Source: Schistocerca nitens (lineage: Eukaryota > Arthropoda > Insecta > Orthoptera > Acrididae). Taken from it: a DNA stretch of 64,000 nt. The position numbers and the translations under genes were made by a program. The notes under the pieces were generated by a model. That model searched no databases and was not told the DNA's origin. It saw only the letters and a list, made by a program, of their open reading frames with translations. The DNA is taken from positions 648,764,974 to 648,828,973 of the forward strand of contig NC_064616.1 in NCBI RefSeq assembly GCF_023898315.1, read 5' to 3'. This document shows positions 46,486-59,250 of this stretch, one piece after another. The first letter of the stretch is position 1, and each line of letters starts with the position of its first letter.

Positions 46486-48280
46486 ATTGTTTTATTGTAT
46501 AAATTTCTCAGTGTTCTAACTACTCTAGCATACTTTACCAAAAATTAAGATTTCACTGTAGCAAACATTCCTTTGTTTTTGCTGTTACTATTGTTTGTTG
46601 CATTGACCTTTATGCAGGAAAAACTTTCACTGGTATTTGTGATAAAAAGATGGCTGTTCATCACAAGGAATGAGTAAATAGAAAACTTGAAACAGCTCAT
46701 TGTTCAAGGATTTGGGTTAGATAACTGTAAAGTGTAAAAATTAACAAAGTATTTGTTTGTGCTTATTTGTTGGTTAAAGGACCACTTGAGATTCTGGCAT
46801 TCATTAAAGCAATAAATTACTTTTTTACAAAATTACCAAAGTGTAAATATGGGTGTTGTATGAAATTGTGAAGAAACATTGCCATTTTAAGCAAGGTCAA
46901 AACAACTGAAAGATCTAACCTAGTTGATATGCCTGATCCCCAAAAAACAACTACCCTCTCCTCATCCAGTTGCCCCTGTAAAGCAACACAGAAACAGTGT
47001 ACTACCCACTACTTAACGATAGTGATAAGGACCAAAGTGTGTACTCTTTGGTGCAACTGAGGTAGGGTAGGGGATGGCTGGCCCTTTTATAAAGGGATCA
47101 TACCAACCAACATTACTGGTCATTTCCGTAACACAATCTTTTCAAATTTGGTATATTTTCATTATGTGCAGAGCTAACAGTTCTGAATTAATTCCATAAA
47201 AATACAGTTAATTGCAGTTATCATCTGGGCCCGAGGAACGGGAATAAGCAGTAACCATTCTTCTGTTTTTAGTAGTACTCAATCACTTAACATACCAATT
47301 TGCATGCTTAACTGTGTAGAACTTCCTTCTTTTTTCACTTTACATGCTGGGCTTCCACCACTTGCCATGTTAGATATGGTGAGATAAAATAAAACTGATA
47401 GACTAAAAAGTGAATAATTTGCACTAATCGCATGTCAAGCATTTACTATTAGTGTGCATAGTAATGCCTTGAGTCATTTTCTAACTCTACAAGGTGACTA
47501 GACAATGAAATAATGCTACAGAGTTGACAGCGCAAAGAAAACATCTCCAACACTATAGTGTGAATTCTGTAGCACCTACTGTAACCCACATTATTTGCTT
47601 TGGTTTGGGATTCTGGGCAGCCTAACTTTTGTCCCCTAGTACTTGGTGCCATTTCCATAGTTTTCACTGGATTGTTAGGAAGTAACAAAGAAACTTTGGA
47701 TGGCTAGGCCAGCAGATACAGACTGTAATAATCATAACAATACTGTTTAAATCATTGTATTAAATCTATTGCATTTTTCCAAATGACTGTCGCATGGCTA
47801 TGTAAAGGTGTGGCAACTTTTGGAAATTTGGCATACTCGTTAAGAAATTTTTCATTTTACCCATGTGTGCCTTAATTGGCCACACCGTGAATGTTTGAAG
47901 TAATTTGGAGAATAGAAAGATGCAGGAACTCTTGAAGTTAAGAATAATTATATTTTTCAGTAAAAATCGCCTTTGGTGCAGTGCAACCTTATACATTCAG
48001 TAAAATTTTGTGTTACCTCTCAAAGCCTATGTTGATAGTTGATGAATCAGTACAAGGACAAGTGTGTTAATACACATTAAAGCCTGCAATTTCCTCCAGG
48101 CATCTTACAAAGGCTACAGCTCATAGTAGTACACAGGTTTTAATGTCTTGTCAACAGGTAGGTAAAAACAAAGTATGTTTAATACCATAATACTGTTACT
48201 ACTGATGGACAATAACTTCATTTGAGTCCAAAACTGTTACACCACTTTTTAGAATCTGATGACATTATAGAACCCCTCAT
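46486..48280. other. Intergenic, nothing recognised
   Basis: AT-rich sequence with only short open frames. No transposon or RNA signature was seen. Confidence 0.4.
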
Positions 48281-48295
48281 GCGCGCGCGCGCGCG

Positions 48296-48326
<31 letters not shown>
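48281..48326. repeat. (GC)n(CA)n tract at the 5' edge of a SINE
   Basis: About 16 bases of GC followed by about 28 bases of CA, directly abutting the tRNA-like SINE. Confidence 0.95.
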
Positions 48327-48490
48327 CGTTCTCGCTTCCCACGCCCGGGTTCGATTCCCGGCGGGGTCAGGGATTTTCTCTGCCTCGTGATGGCTGGGTG
48401 TTGTGTGATGTCCTTAGGTTAGTTAGGTTTAAGTAGTTCTAAGTTCTAGGGGACTGATGACCATAGATGTTAAGTCCCATAGTGTTCAGA

Positions 48491-48540
<50 letters not shown>
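48327..48540 (+). mobile_element. tRNA-derived SINE, 5'-truncated, with 47-base T tail
   Basis: It begins inside the tRNA-like head: GTTCTCGCTTCCCACGCCC, then a Pol III B box GGTTCGATTCC followed by CGGCGGGGTC. The body contains TGTGTGATGTCCTTAGGTTA, AGTTCTAGGGGACTGATGACC and TTAAGTCCCATAGTG. The same body occurs in the - strand SINE at 51.7 kb, but the two have different tRNA-like heads. The A box is missing, replaced by the microsatellite. It ends in a T run at 48494-48540. Confidence 0.85.
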
Positions 48541-50812
48541 CCTTTCTGTGGGATGTAGTGCACTGGTCGTATCATAACTTTTTCAGCAGAACCAGGAATG
48601 GTTCATTTGAGTAGGTTTGGCAGATTTCATTTCTGAATTCAAGCTTATACTCAGTCGTTAGACTGACAGGATATTGAACACAGGTTTTCTTTGTGCACAA
48701 TCTAATTGGTCCAGTCATTATAATGATGTGAGGAATGTAAGTCTCCCAGTGAGCAAACTTGATAAGACTGAGAATGGAGTACTTTGCTGTTAGCAGTGGG
48801 ATGACAGCATTCTGTTGTCACAATGTTTTCAGGGCAGTGATGTCAGTTCTGCCACATCTGAAACACTACTGCTTGTAGTAGTATCCACAGTTGGGCAAAA
48901 CCTCTGCACAATATTAGATTGAACATAGCATATGATACCTCAAGGGAGACACTACTGAAATTCTCTTGGCCATTTGGCAAGCCAGTTTATCATCTGAAAA
49001 ACTGTTTAAATCCTCATATTGAAACTATTAGTAGTTTGTAGCTGCCTGAATATTTGTAATATTTAATCTGTTTGCATGGGGAAATAGCATGAAGGAAATT
49101 ATGAACTGCTGCGTAGTCTTAAAGTTCTTGAATCTGGGAAACCCCTCAGTTTTACTGTGGGTCCACGAGATATTCCACTCCTGATACCTGACCCAGTTGG
49201 TGGTGGCTGTGCAATGGACATAGTATAGCAGGTACTACTGTAGTGGTGTACACATAAGGTGAGGCAACGAACAATGGCAAGCAGCAGTGTTCCATGTGAT
49301 GCTCCAGCCAGTAGGGTCATTCTGCTCTCTCTGCCTGTAAGGCTCAAGTCACACAGAAATGGCATGGTGCAGACACCTGGCAGTAGTGAGGCTGGGACAC
49401 AGCAAGGAGGGAAAGTGAGCAATTCACACTGAAGTGATGCTGTCACACATGCATCTTGGTTGTGCTACAAATGGACCAGAATACAAATAAAACATTTTTT
49501 TAGAGATGTCAGAAGACTTCAAAGTAATGCAAATAGCAGTGCACCATTTGGACATATCTACCGTGTGTCCCTTTGGTGCAACACTCGTGGTGACAAACAT
49601 ATGTGGCACAGACCATGAAGTGACACGTCCCCAGCACTTCATCTCTGTGTGAATTGCTTCATTTGTTAACACGGAAGTGGCTCGAAATTGCACATCACCA
49701 TCTCATTTCTGTGTGAACTGGGCACTTCATGTGTGCATAGAAAATTTAACATAGATATTCACGTTAGTTTAGGTATGGTGAAGTTACTTAGGTCTGTATT
49801 ACACTGTAACAGTGTATTTGTCAAATATATTTTATAATATCTTTGATGATGTACTGGGCTTGTTACGAATGCATTCATTTTCTTTATTTCACCAAAGTTG
49901 TAGGGCTATGGAGGTGAAATGTTAATACAGTTCGATAATTCTCATGTAACAGTTATTAATTTATTTATGTAGTGTTTTCAATCTTTCCTTGTAACTCTGA
50001 ACATACATTAATTTTTATTGATGTTTGAAGTTGTACAGGAAATGGGTAGCAGTAAACACTGTTATATTTTAAATAGTCATACATGTAATTGAACAAATAT
50101 AGTAAACATGAAATAGCTCCCAAACAAATTCATAATGTTAGGAAATTGTTAATAAAAATTGACGTGATAAATTTATGCAAGCTTGCAGCAATCGACATGT
50201 ACAAAGCTTCTGGTAATCAGAATGTTGTTTCTACTGTAGAGTCTCCTGATAAGTTTGAGCTACTTGTCAGTGAACATTAGAAATCCTCTCCTACCACTAA
50301 TTGGAGCACTCAGTAATTTCATAATATTAGTAACTGTTTCTTTATCTGCTACATTAGGCCAGTAAATTTAAACTGCAGTTTTGTGATGGTCTTAGAAAAA
50401 TGTCGTATGCTGGCCAACCTTCATCTTCTTGGTTGGCTTACTGAATTTTATCAACATAATGTTTTTCAGCTATATTCACTTGAAGCTGTATCCAACAGAA
50501 GTCCCCAATTGCTAGAATGCTGTCAGCATCTGAAGACACTGGCACTTTCAGATTCTGTGAGACCATTAGCACTATCCATTTCATTATCATCACAGGAAGC
50601 TTGCTGTCCTCATTGCTACTGTTCATATTCTTGTCTTCCTCTCTCGTCACTTGGGCTGAAGTACCTGCTAAAATAGAATGGTGTGCAAAACTTGACGTAA
50701 GTTACTTTCACATTATGTTTCACTGCCAAGTAACATAGCTTGACAAAACTTGGACTATACATAGAAGGCTACAGTGTAGTACAGAAGGTATCCGAAAGAA
50801 GTAAGGAATGAG
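48541..50812. other. Intergenic, nothing recognised
   Basis: No coding or transposon signature that I can support. The open frames at 49446-49099 and 49693-49424 (-) have no family features. Confidence 0.4.
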
Positions 50813-52203
50813 ACAAACAGAAATGACACTTTTATTCAAAGACAACAGTTACACTGAAGTCACTGTGATCTATGATGGTGTCCTGGACATTACAAAAGGT
50901 GGGACATGTTTCTTAATAGGATGTGAAATCACCATGGATGGCAATGCATGCTCTGCAATGAGCTGTTGTGCTGGCCACAAGGTCGGTAAGGAGGGCATTC
51001 CATTTCCTCCATCAGGACAGGTGACAAGTGCTGGATGTTCTTTGGTGCATTTGACATGCTGCAATGTGACTCCTTGATGCACCTCCACATTTTCAGTGAA
51101 ATTTAAATTGGGGGAACAGGCAGAACAGTCCATCCACTGAATATCCTCTAGCTCTGAGAGCTGCTCCACCTGCGGTGCTTGATGTGGTCACACATTGTCA
51201 TCAATAAAAAGTAAGTCAGGGCCGAACACACCCTGAAAAGACACACAGGGGGAAGGAATACAGTGCCATAATAAAGTTGACCAGTGAGTGTATCATGTTT
51301 AAAGATTTGGGAGATCAGTACCCCCATGAAACATTGTGCCTTTCTGCACCATCAAAGTGGGACCGCCAAAACGATCATGTTTGACAATGTTCTGGGGTGC
51401 ATCATGTACCCTCACATGGCAAGAAGTGGGAACACAATGCACCCAGGGACATGATTGTTTCAGTGGTCCAGGTTTTACAATATGAGGAGGCATAATATTT
51501 TATGAGCAAATTGACCTCCAAATATCTGAACACAGTACACTAACCAGTCAATGTCATTGTGACACTGTACTCTTTCCCCATGTCACGTTTTCAGATGTGC
51601 ATTGGGCCCTGTCTTTATTTCTGTGGATGACAATGCATGACCACATTGAACTCTGCGGGTGGTTCAAATGGCTCTAAGCACTATGGGACTTAACGTCTGA
51701 GGCCATCAGTCCCCTGAACTTCGAACTACTTAAACCTAAGAACATCACACACATCCACGCCCGAGGCAGTATTCGAACCTGCGACCGTAGCAGCCACGTG
51801 GTTTTGGACTGAAGCGCCTAGAACCGCTCGGCCACTGCGGCCGGCAAACTCTGCAGGTGGAGGAGCTCTTGGAAGGAGAGGATATTTTGGAGAATGGACT
51901 GGCCTGTCCATTCCCCCAACGTAGTACATGTGAGATGTAGGGGGGGGGGGGGGGGTTGTAGCATGTCCACATGTGCCAGGACATATCCAGTAGTTATCAA
52001 CCACACTACTGGAGGAATGAAAGATCTTACCACAAGAACTCTTTAACAACCTTGTGGCCAGCAAGGGAGCATGTGGCAGAAAATGATGCATTGCCTTCTG
52101 TGGTGATCACACACCCTATTAAGAACCATGTCCCACCTTTCGTAATGTCCAGGAGACCATCACATATCGTGGTATCTTAAGTGTAATTATTGTCATTTCT
52201 GTT
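50813..52203 (-). mobile_element. Tc1/mariner-type DNA transposon relic with long inverted ends, hit by a SINE
   Basis: The two ends are inverted copies: left (+) AACAGAAATGACA... GATGGTGTCCTGGACATTAC then AAAGGTGGGACATG, and the right end read on the - strand AACAGAAATGACA... GATGGTCTCCTGGACATTAC then GAAAGGTGGGACATG. The similarity covers about 170 bases. Internally the - strand reads GGPTLMVQKGTMFHGGTDL (51380-51310) and ELEDIQWMDCSACSPNLNFTENV (51160-51090), matching the Tc1-type VWGGIS..GRTDL and DWP..SPDLNPIEN motifs, with the catalytic aspartate of SPDLNPIE changed to asparagine. Length without the SINE is about 1.2 kb. A G run lies at 51940-51955. Confidence 0.7.
51661..51846 (-). mobile_element. 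tRNA-derived SINE with target-site duplication
   Basis: On the - strand the head reads GCCGGCCGCAGTGGCCGAGC, GGTTCTAGGCGC (A box region), then GGTCGCAGGTTCGAATACTGC (B box), followed by a body with GTGTGTGATGTTCTTAGGTT, GGGGACTGATGGCCTC and TTAAGTCCCATAGTG, ending AGAGCCATTTGAACC. Flanking direct repeats AACTCTGCGGGT (51649-51660) and AACTCTGCAGGT (51847-51858) differ by one base. The SINE looks like a very abundant orthopteran family, from memory. The tRNA-like head resembles a serine/leucine-type (long variable arm) tRNA. Confidence 0.9.
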
Positions 52204-52399
52204 CATCACATGTATTACTTTATTACCTTCTGTACTAATCTGTTGCAATTATTCATACAGTCCAAGTTTCACTTAGCTACGTTATTTGGCAGACACATCA
52301 CGCGAAAGTAACTTTTCTCCGTAAGATTTGCGCAGCGGTGTAACTTCTGCACTCTTCCAGGGCATAACATAATTCTCCCCTTCCTCTGTCTTTTAACAG

Positions 52400-53690
52400 G
52401 AGCAGCAACTGCTCTCATTGTCTTCAGTAAGCCTCAATTGCGTTCAATTTTTGGTACAGTTCCAGTAGGAAATGTGGGAGCTGGACTTTAATCAGCGACT
52501 GGGACTTCTTCTTTAATATGTTGACTGCCACAAGGCTGCTGCTGACCACAGCGGGGCCATGTGCATGACACTATGTGCCAACTGGTGGCCACAGCAGAGC
52601 CTCTTTCCACGGTGTGGTTATTGGTGAAACATCCATCACTGTGTGTGTTCAGCAGTCACCGTATTAAAGAGGAATTGAAATGATCCAATATGCTTTGCCT
52701 GTGACACTTTAAAAGGCCATAAAAGGTGACATCATATGGTTGCAGCAAATGAGTACTATTTGCTGCTAGAGAAGTGAATGCTATCTTATTTTATTGTACT
52801 AGCTGTAGAATATGTTCACTGAAGTGGTAGCTCAGGTTATCGCCGATTAGGACATTTTTCCCTGTAATATTTCTATCATTTGGAACAAATACTGTTTCAA
52901 GCCAGTCAATGAAGGTGACAATATCAAACTACCTGCTCTTACTATGGTTATATCTTGTGTTTGGTGGACCATCTTCTGCCCAAGTAGACCACATGTGTTT
53001 GGCCTTACACACGACATACAATGGCCACGTAGCACCTGTGTCTCAACCACAGAACATAATTGATTTTGAATTCTTTGTTATAGTGTGGATTCATATTGAA
53101 CCTCTCATGAATATGCATCTCTTCTGGCCACAGTCATCTAATAAGTCAGCCTCATCATAACTGAATATATCAGCACTGTCATTTTTTTAAATATAAGTTT
53201 CAAAATATCAAAGTACTTCTTTATGGTTGCAACAGGTAAAGAAGACCTATTTGGTGCAATATTGTTGAAATATTTGATCTGTGTGGCGTTTACAAAAGCC
53301 ACACAGTCAGCACTGGAATATTGCCTTTGAAACTTGGTGCTGTTGGGACTTCATTAAGTTAAATAGGCATTAGTTACCATCCTTAAAACTAACATGTCAA
53401 GTGGAAATCCCCAATCAGCTACAGCTAATGAATGATGAAGGAAGTTATTTTCTTTGTCAACAGAAAATGTTAATGGTCATCCAACACTGTTAGTTTTATT
53501 TCTTATCTTCTGACTGAGAGTTCCTAGAGGAATATTGTAATGTTTGTTGATTTTTGTTGTCATTTTTCCTTTCCTGGCTGTCTTTGTAAATACTTCCAAG
53601 CTTTCTGGAGAATTATTATTGTATGGGTATGCATCAGCTCTATGTACAGGATTTCTTGGCATTGCTAGAATTGAAATAAATAATATTTTT
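52400..53690 (-). pseudogene. Tigger/pogo-family transposase relic
   Basis: From 53662 the - strand reads MPRNPVHRADAYPYNNNSPE, then GKMTTKINKHYNIPLGTLSQKIRNK, the pipsqueak-type helix-turn-helix of pogo/Tigger and Jerky-like transposases. Further on (about 53060-52700) come PLYVVCKAKHMWSTWAEDGPPNTRYN, FIDWLETVFVPN, KNVLIGDNLSYHFSE and FTSLAANSTHLLQPYDVTFYG, the catalytic core in which LIGDNLSxH carries the second aspartate and LLQP.D the third. Frames change several times, so it is dead. Confidence 0.8.
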
Positions 53691-53811
53691 CTGACCTAAA
53701 AATGAATGGGTTTCAGTAGAAATTTGTGAGAGTGAGCCGTTGGCAGGAGGAGAATGGACACTGACAGTACTTGCATACGACAGGATGGTAATTTGTGTCT
53801 GATGGGGGAGT

Positions 53812-53908
53812 CTGCCAGGATAGCTGAGACAGTCAAGGCGACTGCTCGCATCAAGTGGGAAATCCAGGTTCGAGTCCTTGTCTGATGCAAATTTTCATCT
53901 GTTGTCTT
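53812..53908 (+). mobile_element. tRNA-derived SINE of a second family
   Basis: TGCCAGGATAGCTGAGACAG then TCAAGGCG forms an A-box-like head, then GAAATCCAGGTTCGAGTCC forms the B box, followed by TTGTCTGATGCAAATTTTCA. The arrangement tRNA-like head followed by CAAATTTTCATC is one I recall from orthopteran SINE-like repeats. It is short, with no clear target duplication. Confidence 0.6.
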
Positions 53909-56900
53909 TGGATTTATTTTTCAAAGCCTGAATGTGGCTGATATCATTGGTTTCTCTTAATTCATAAAATATATTACATTCATAAAAATGTTATGAAACC
54001 AATCAAGTGTCATAATCGTTGTTTAACTGCTGTAAACAAATGTCTGTAGTAAAGAGCTCTTGTTCTTTGTTGTCCTGATTATTTTTTAAATTTTTTGCTT
54101 TTATTTTAGCCTTCCGACTGCAAAAATAGTGTAGTGGGCAGGAGGAACGTGCAGACAAAAAAGTTATTCTAAACTTTCTGCTGTTGCATGTAGTTTTTAA
54201 TTTTCCTGGACATTGACAATTTAAAATAATTTTTGTTGAGCTGCCTGAGCTTCAGTTTTTATAATAAGTTTACCTGTTTGTTACACCTGGAGGACCTGAT
54301 ACCACACTCACTCAAAGTACTTACAATTTGGAAAAGGTGTTAACTGTAGGGGAGGGGGGTGGGGCAGAGAGTCCATGTCTGCTCTGGTTTTACATGCCGT
54401 GTATGATGCAACTAGATTATAGATTCACATTTATAAATAGTAGATGCAATCCATTTCAGTTGTATTAGCCTTGCTGTTTTTGCTTGTCAACCACCCCTGT
54501 TACCATTACAAGTATTTATTGGCGGATAGCAGCCACTGAATATCAGAAAGCGAACCACCATTGTGTGATAAGCATTCTAAAAGTATTAAACATGAGTAAC
54601 TGCACACTGGTATGTTGATTATTTACTTGCAGAGGAACATGCAAGAGGGAAGCTCCTGTGACAGCAATGCAAAGTATTTTGTTTATTCAAGTGACAAAAA
54701 ACATACAATTATTTCACTCTGTTACTGGTTTCAGCTGTCACAGCAGCCACCTCTAGGTCATATTATTACCATGGCAGGGTGTTAAATTATTGCTTGTTCT
54801 TATACAGGTAATGTCCAAAGTGAATCAATTGTTGACATTGTATGTATCTGAATTTGAATAATTTCTTGATGAAGTATGATGCCATCAAAATTTAGTGATT
54901 ACAATTGAACAAATAAACAAGAAAACAAAGTTATATAGAAAGTTAACTTAAAAGACCTTTTTAGAAAACCAAATTAGTGAGCCATATTTGAAATGGCTCC
55001 AAATTGTTGATAAAAGAATATGAAAACCATGAAGTTTATTAAATTTTAACACTTAACTTGAATTATGTATCTCGTGGATTAGAAAAAGAAGTCAGTACAT
55101 TAAGTGGTATTTAACTGACTGCAGGTGTTTTTACTGTAGACAGTTTTTAAACACAAAATCCACATACTAATACTTGGCACTCTAGCCACCAAGTCTTAAT
55201 GATACAGAGTGTGTGTTTGCAGTGACACCACGAGAAAGAGAAACAATAGATCAAAGGGAAGGAGGATTTTTTTAATAGGCCAATAACAATGGAAACGGCA
55301 CATTGAGCTATTGAGAGTGAACCCAAACTCTGAAAAATTGCAGAGGTTGTCCAGCCACATTTTCTATGTAATTTTGTATAACTGACCTATGGTCACCTGT
55401 GGCTTGTTAGCATAATAATGTACTTATGATTTATTTGGTTTATTATACTAATTACCTTTGCAACAGTGAAAAATCCTGTAACACACTATCACCAAAAAAG
55501 TAAGCGCCTATGCATAGATGCAAAGGTACTGTGATGTGGTTACTGTCACTGTGGGAACAATTCAGTATAGTGCTCTCATTCCACTCTTACATTCCATTCA
55601 GTGAACCCATGTGGCACAAGGTGCATATATGCTAACTCATCAATAAACCTGTCCATATTGCTGTGTGCCATTGTAAAAGTACAACTGATACTACTGGAAA
55701 AACAAACCTTCATTATTATTGCACCTGGGAGTGAGAGCACTTCATTGGCTTATCATGAGTTTTTATTCTGATATTTCACAAGGACATGCTGAACCACTTG
55801 ATACTATATGCACAACTGTCTTGAAATTATTCACATTACAATGTGTTTTTGTTAGTCACCAATGTACTTGTTTACTGTAACATCACCGTGTGTTTCCAAC
55901 AATGGCAGCAGAGGCCAAGTGCAATAATATTGTGGTCAGATAATACAGAAATACTTGGGGGTCAGAATATGAATTAAATGCAATTACTCTATAACAAGTT
56001 ACCGGAGATAATGAGTGCCTAGTAGCAAAATATTAAGAAAATATCCCTGAACAAACTCTGGAATTCAGCCAGTGGAGTTTAAGTCCACCCTGTAGGGGTG
56101 AAGAAAGTGGAAAGATGTTTAACAATATTAGAAAAGACAAAGTAGAGTTTTTGACGTTGTAGTACGGATTGACAATTATAGATGTTAGGAACAAATTTTC
56201 AATTATAGTTACAAGAGTAGAAAAGAAAGGCAATCATTGGAGCCTTGAATGAATAAAGATGTGGCAGATACTAGTGTAAACAGATAACACAATACACAAT
56301 AAAAACAGGAAATTTATATAAAATTTAAAGGGCCTTGAGGAGAAGAAAAGGAAAAAAATGACTACTGGGCAAAAGAAGAGAAAAAGTGAAATAATGTAGA
56401 GCACTTGGAAAGGAAGTGGAGAACAGACTAAAAAGGAAAAAAAAATCATCAAAACTCTTTCATGTCTGGCAATGATTTTTTAATGTGAAAAATGCTAATT
56501 TAGCCGCGGTCTGAAGTCCACATTAAACTGTAGCCCCCCAGCTGGGTGAGACAGTTCAAATGTTGGAGCAAGGCAAGGGCATACTGCCTCCCATAGGACC
56601 ATGCCTTGTTGCAGCACTGTGGTGTTCAAACCAACTTTTGAGTAAGGACAGCAATACTACTACTTAAGAGCAAATGAGTTGTGATTGAGGAAATAATTAA
56701 TCATATGCAGATATTTCTTAGTACCTTTCAAGCAGTTAATCATATGTACCTACAAGAGAAAATAATCCAGAATTTGCTTCTACTGCTATAAAAAAAATAT
56801 CAATGTTTATGGACTCAAAGTACATTCAATAAAGTCATTTTTAAACTATGGTACCCAGTATCTCGGGGGTGGGGGGAGGGGGAGGGGGAGGGGGGTAGAG

Positions 56901-57097
56901 TTTTAGTAACAATTTGCCTGATCACTGACATTTTGGGGAGCTTGTGCACCACTAGTATGAAGCAGCCTTTTTTTAATACAATTATTCATGGTGACAGATG
57001 AGTGGAACATACATTAGGTTCTCTGTAGGAAGTTAGTGAGCCTTAGAGTGCATGTAGGAACAGTAACCTCCACAAGGAGCAGTCAGCAGATAATCAA
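53909..57097. other. Intergenic, nothing firmly recognised
   Basis: AT-rich sequence with short chance frames. A purine-rich GGGGGA tract lies at 56865-56896. Around 56495-56650 the sequence has a repeat-like composition and a TGTTCAAACCA stretch shared loosely with 31410-31445, too weak to call. Confidence 0.4.
56865..56896. repeat. G-rich (GGGGGA)n tract
   Basis: About 32 bases of G runs separated by single A or T. On the + strand it has the potential for a G-quadruplex. Confidence 0.9.
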
Positions 57098-57612
57098 CAT
57101 TGTTGGTTGATTGATTGATTGATTTTTATTTGGTCCCATTTGATTACATTTTGTAAAAAGTGCATGCTTGTAATGTAGGACAAGTCAACTTAAACCTATT
57201 TTCTTACAATATTTAACCTATTTATTATAATTTAATATGTAAAAGTGGCAATACTTTAATAATGTTGCATACATTTTTCACCCATTTTTTAGGTCCTGAA
57301 AATTATTTACATACCGGTACTACATTATACTCATATTTAAATTTTTCTCTCAGTATTCATGTTTTCATGTTATTTACATACCATAATCTGTTCAATTAGA
57401 TACAGTACCTCTATAACAGTAATAGTAGCATTTTTCATTCACTGATACATATACTCTTCTACACTATGAAGTTATTTTTCCATTAAATAATCCTTTAAAT
57501 GTTTTTGGAATGTCTTTTTGCTCACATTTTCCTGCAAACTCTTTGGAAGGCACTTTATGAGTTTGACACCCGAGTATTTTTTACTTAACACCTGCTTTGT
57601 TTAACCTTTAAA
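57098..57612 (-). mobile_element. LINE 3' end fragment with (AATC)n tail
   Basis: The - strand from about 57600 reads KYSGVKLIKCLPKSLQENVS, KKTFQKHLKDYLMEK, the pattern at the extreme C-terminus of many jockey/CR1/L2-type RTs (GIKLYN.LP..I....FK..LK.YL). It is followed by an AT-rich 3' UTR and a tail of four AATC units (57109-57124). Only the last 50 or so codons are present, so it is a strongly 5'-truncated copy. Confidence 0.6.
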
Positions 57613-59250
57613 TCTAAAGGGAGTGGAAGGGCTGACCCAATAAAGTGAACATTTCAATTCCAATGTGTTTATTATCTACCAAAAACAATCTCACATAAAA
57701 ACTAACTCAGGCAAGATTATTTACGAAACACTCATTACATAAAATTGTAAGAAAGTTAATAAATCATTAGCCAACACTCTCCCATAAACATTGAGAAACG
57801 CCACTCAGGCAAAATATTTAAGAAACCCTCTCATTGCATAAACTAATTAATAAACTAATAAACCATTAGCAACAATCTCATATAAAAATTGACAGAAGCC
57901 ACTAAGGCTGAATTTGACCACAGCTTTAACTAAAGAACTCTAGTTAAGGCATGTTATTTAAGACCCTTCAATTCCAATAATTTAACATTACATGTAAAAT
58001 AACAATGGACACAGTGCCTCAATTTTAACATGAATATTAAGAACATATTTATTAAAACGTATCTTGGGCAATCTTGCAAATTACTAGACTAGAGAACCTT
58101 GCAGAGTGAACCCCGAAATTATTCAAACGCCCATTGGCTTGTAAGATGGGCTTTTAGGGCATAGAAAGTTACAACTTTGTACAATCATAAATGTGTAATA
58201 ACAGTAGTAAGGCCAAAGCTTAGCCAGAAACGGTGGAACCGACTGAGGGAAGTAATACTTAACTTCAAACCAAGATGTGGCTCCGTTTGCAACCCCACAT
58301 TGAGTTGGCCACAGAAATGTGAACCCAGCAAATGCTACCGAAGGGGAACACATGAGCTCAGGCGAAGTCCACTGCCCGTAAGCCAAACTTGTAATCTAAA
58401 GGGAAGCTCTGCACTTCGGTTGCCCGCTGGCTCAGCTCACTGAAACACAGACCACAACTGACAACAGGAGGGCAAAAAACTTTTCTTAACTTTAACATTC
58501 AAGATTGACCAATAAATTAACACTATAAAATCAAGTAATTTCACTCACAAGTCCATTGCTTAAGTGAAACAGTACCTGACAACAAATGCTAAAAGTGGGA
58601 AATGAACTGTCTCACCAGAACCGACGCTCACTAGAACTTAATGAGACACATATTGGCCACCTTAAATGGGCCTGCAAAGCTCAACACTGTAACCTTTAGA
58701 AATAAAAACTGAGATTGCCCGCAGAGGTCATATTGACATGGATTAACCAATATCGTAAGCAAATTAAGCACCTACTAATAATAGCTAATGAACTAACATT
58801 CTGCAAATACATCAATATTATGCAAAGCAGAATACATGCTTAGTAAGAGGCATCAAATGAAATTGAACACACATAACATCACACGTCCTGCAACATCTTA
58901 CCGTATCAAGAGTGATCACAATCACAGTTAACTAAGCACTCTTAGTAATTATAGTACTTAACTGGGTGTCTTGGTGCTGGGGCGGTTTGCGAAGACGTCA
59001 GACCATCACTTCGCAAGATCTTAACAGCATGTCCCTCCAAGGAAGTTGGCATATCCACAACTCACGAGGTTGCCGGAGAATGCACAGCGCTGGCCAACTG
59101 CTGCTGCCTTCAGTATAACCACGCGATAACCGCTGCCCGGCCTTTTGCCCGCCAGCCTATCACCGACTCGTGCACTATTGCCTTCCGTGCCATCGCGCGT
59201 CTGTTGCGCGCCACTAGACGACGCGGGGGACGGGGGTGGGGACGACGGGG
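57613..59250. other. Downstream region of H1; repeat-like, GC-rich at its end
   Basis: 57.6-58.9 kb has AT-rich, repeated-looking short phrases (for example CTCATAAAAATTGA and AACTAACTCAGGCA variants). It turns GC-rich at 58980-59250. I see no coding region. I looked for the histone 3' stem-loop on the - strand just after the H1 stop and did not find one. Confidence 0.4.
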
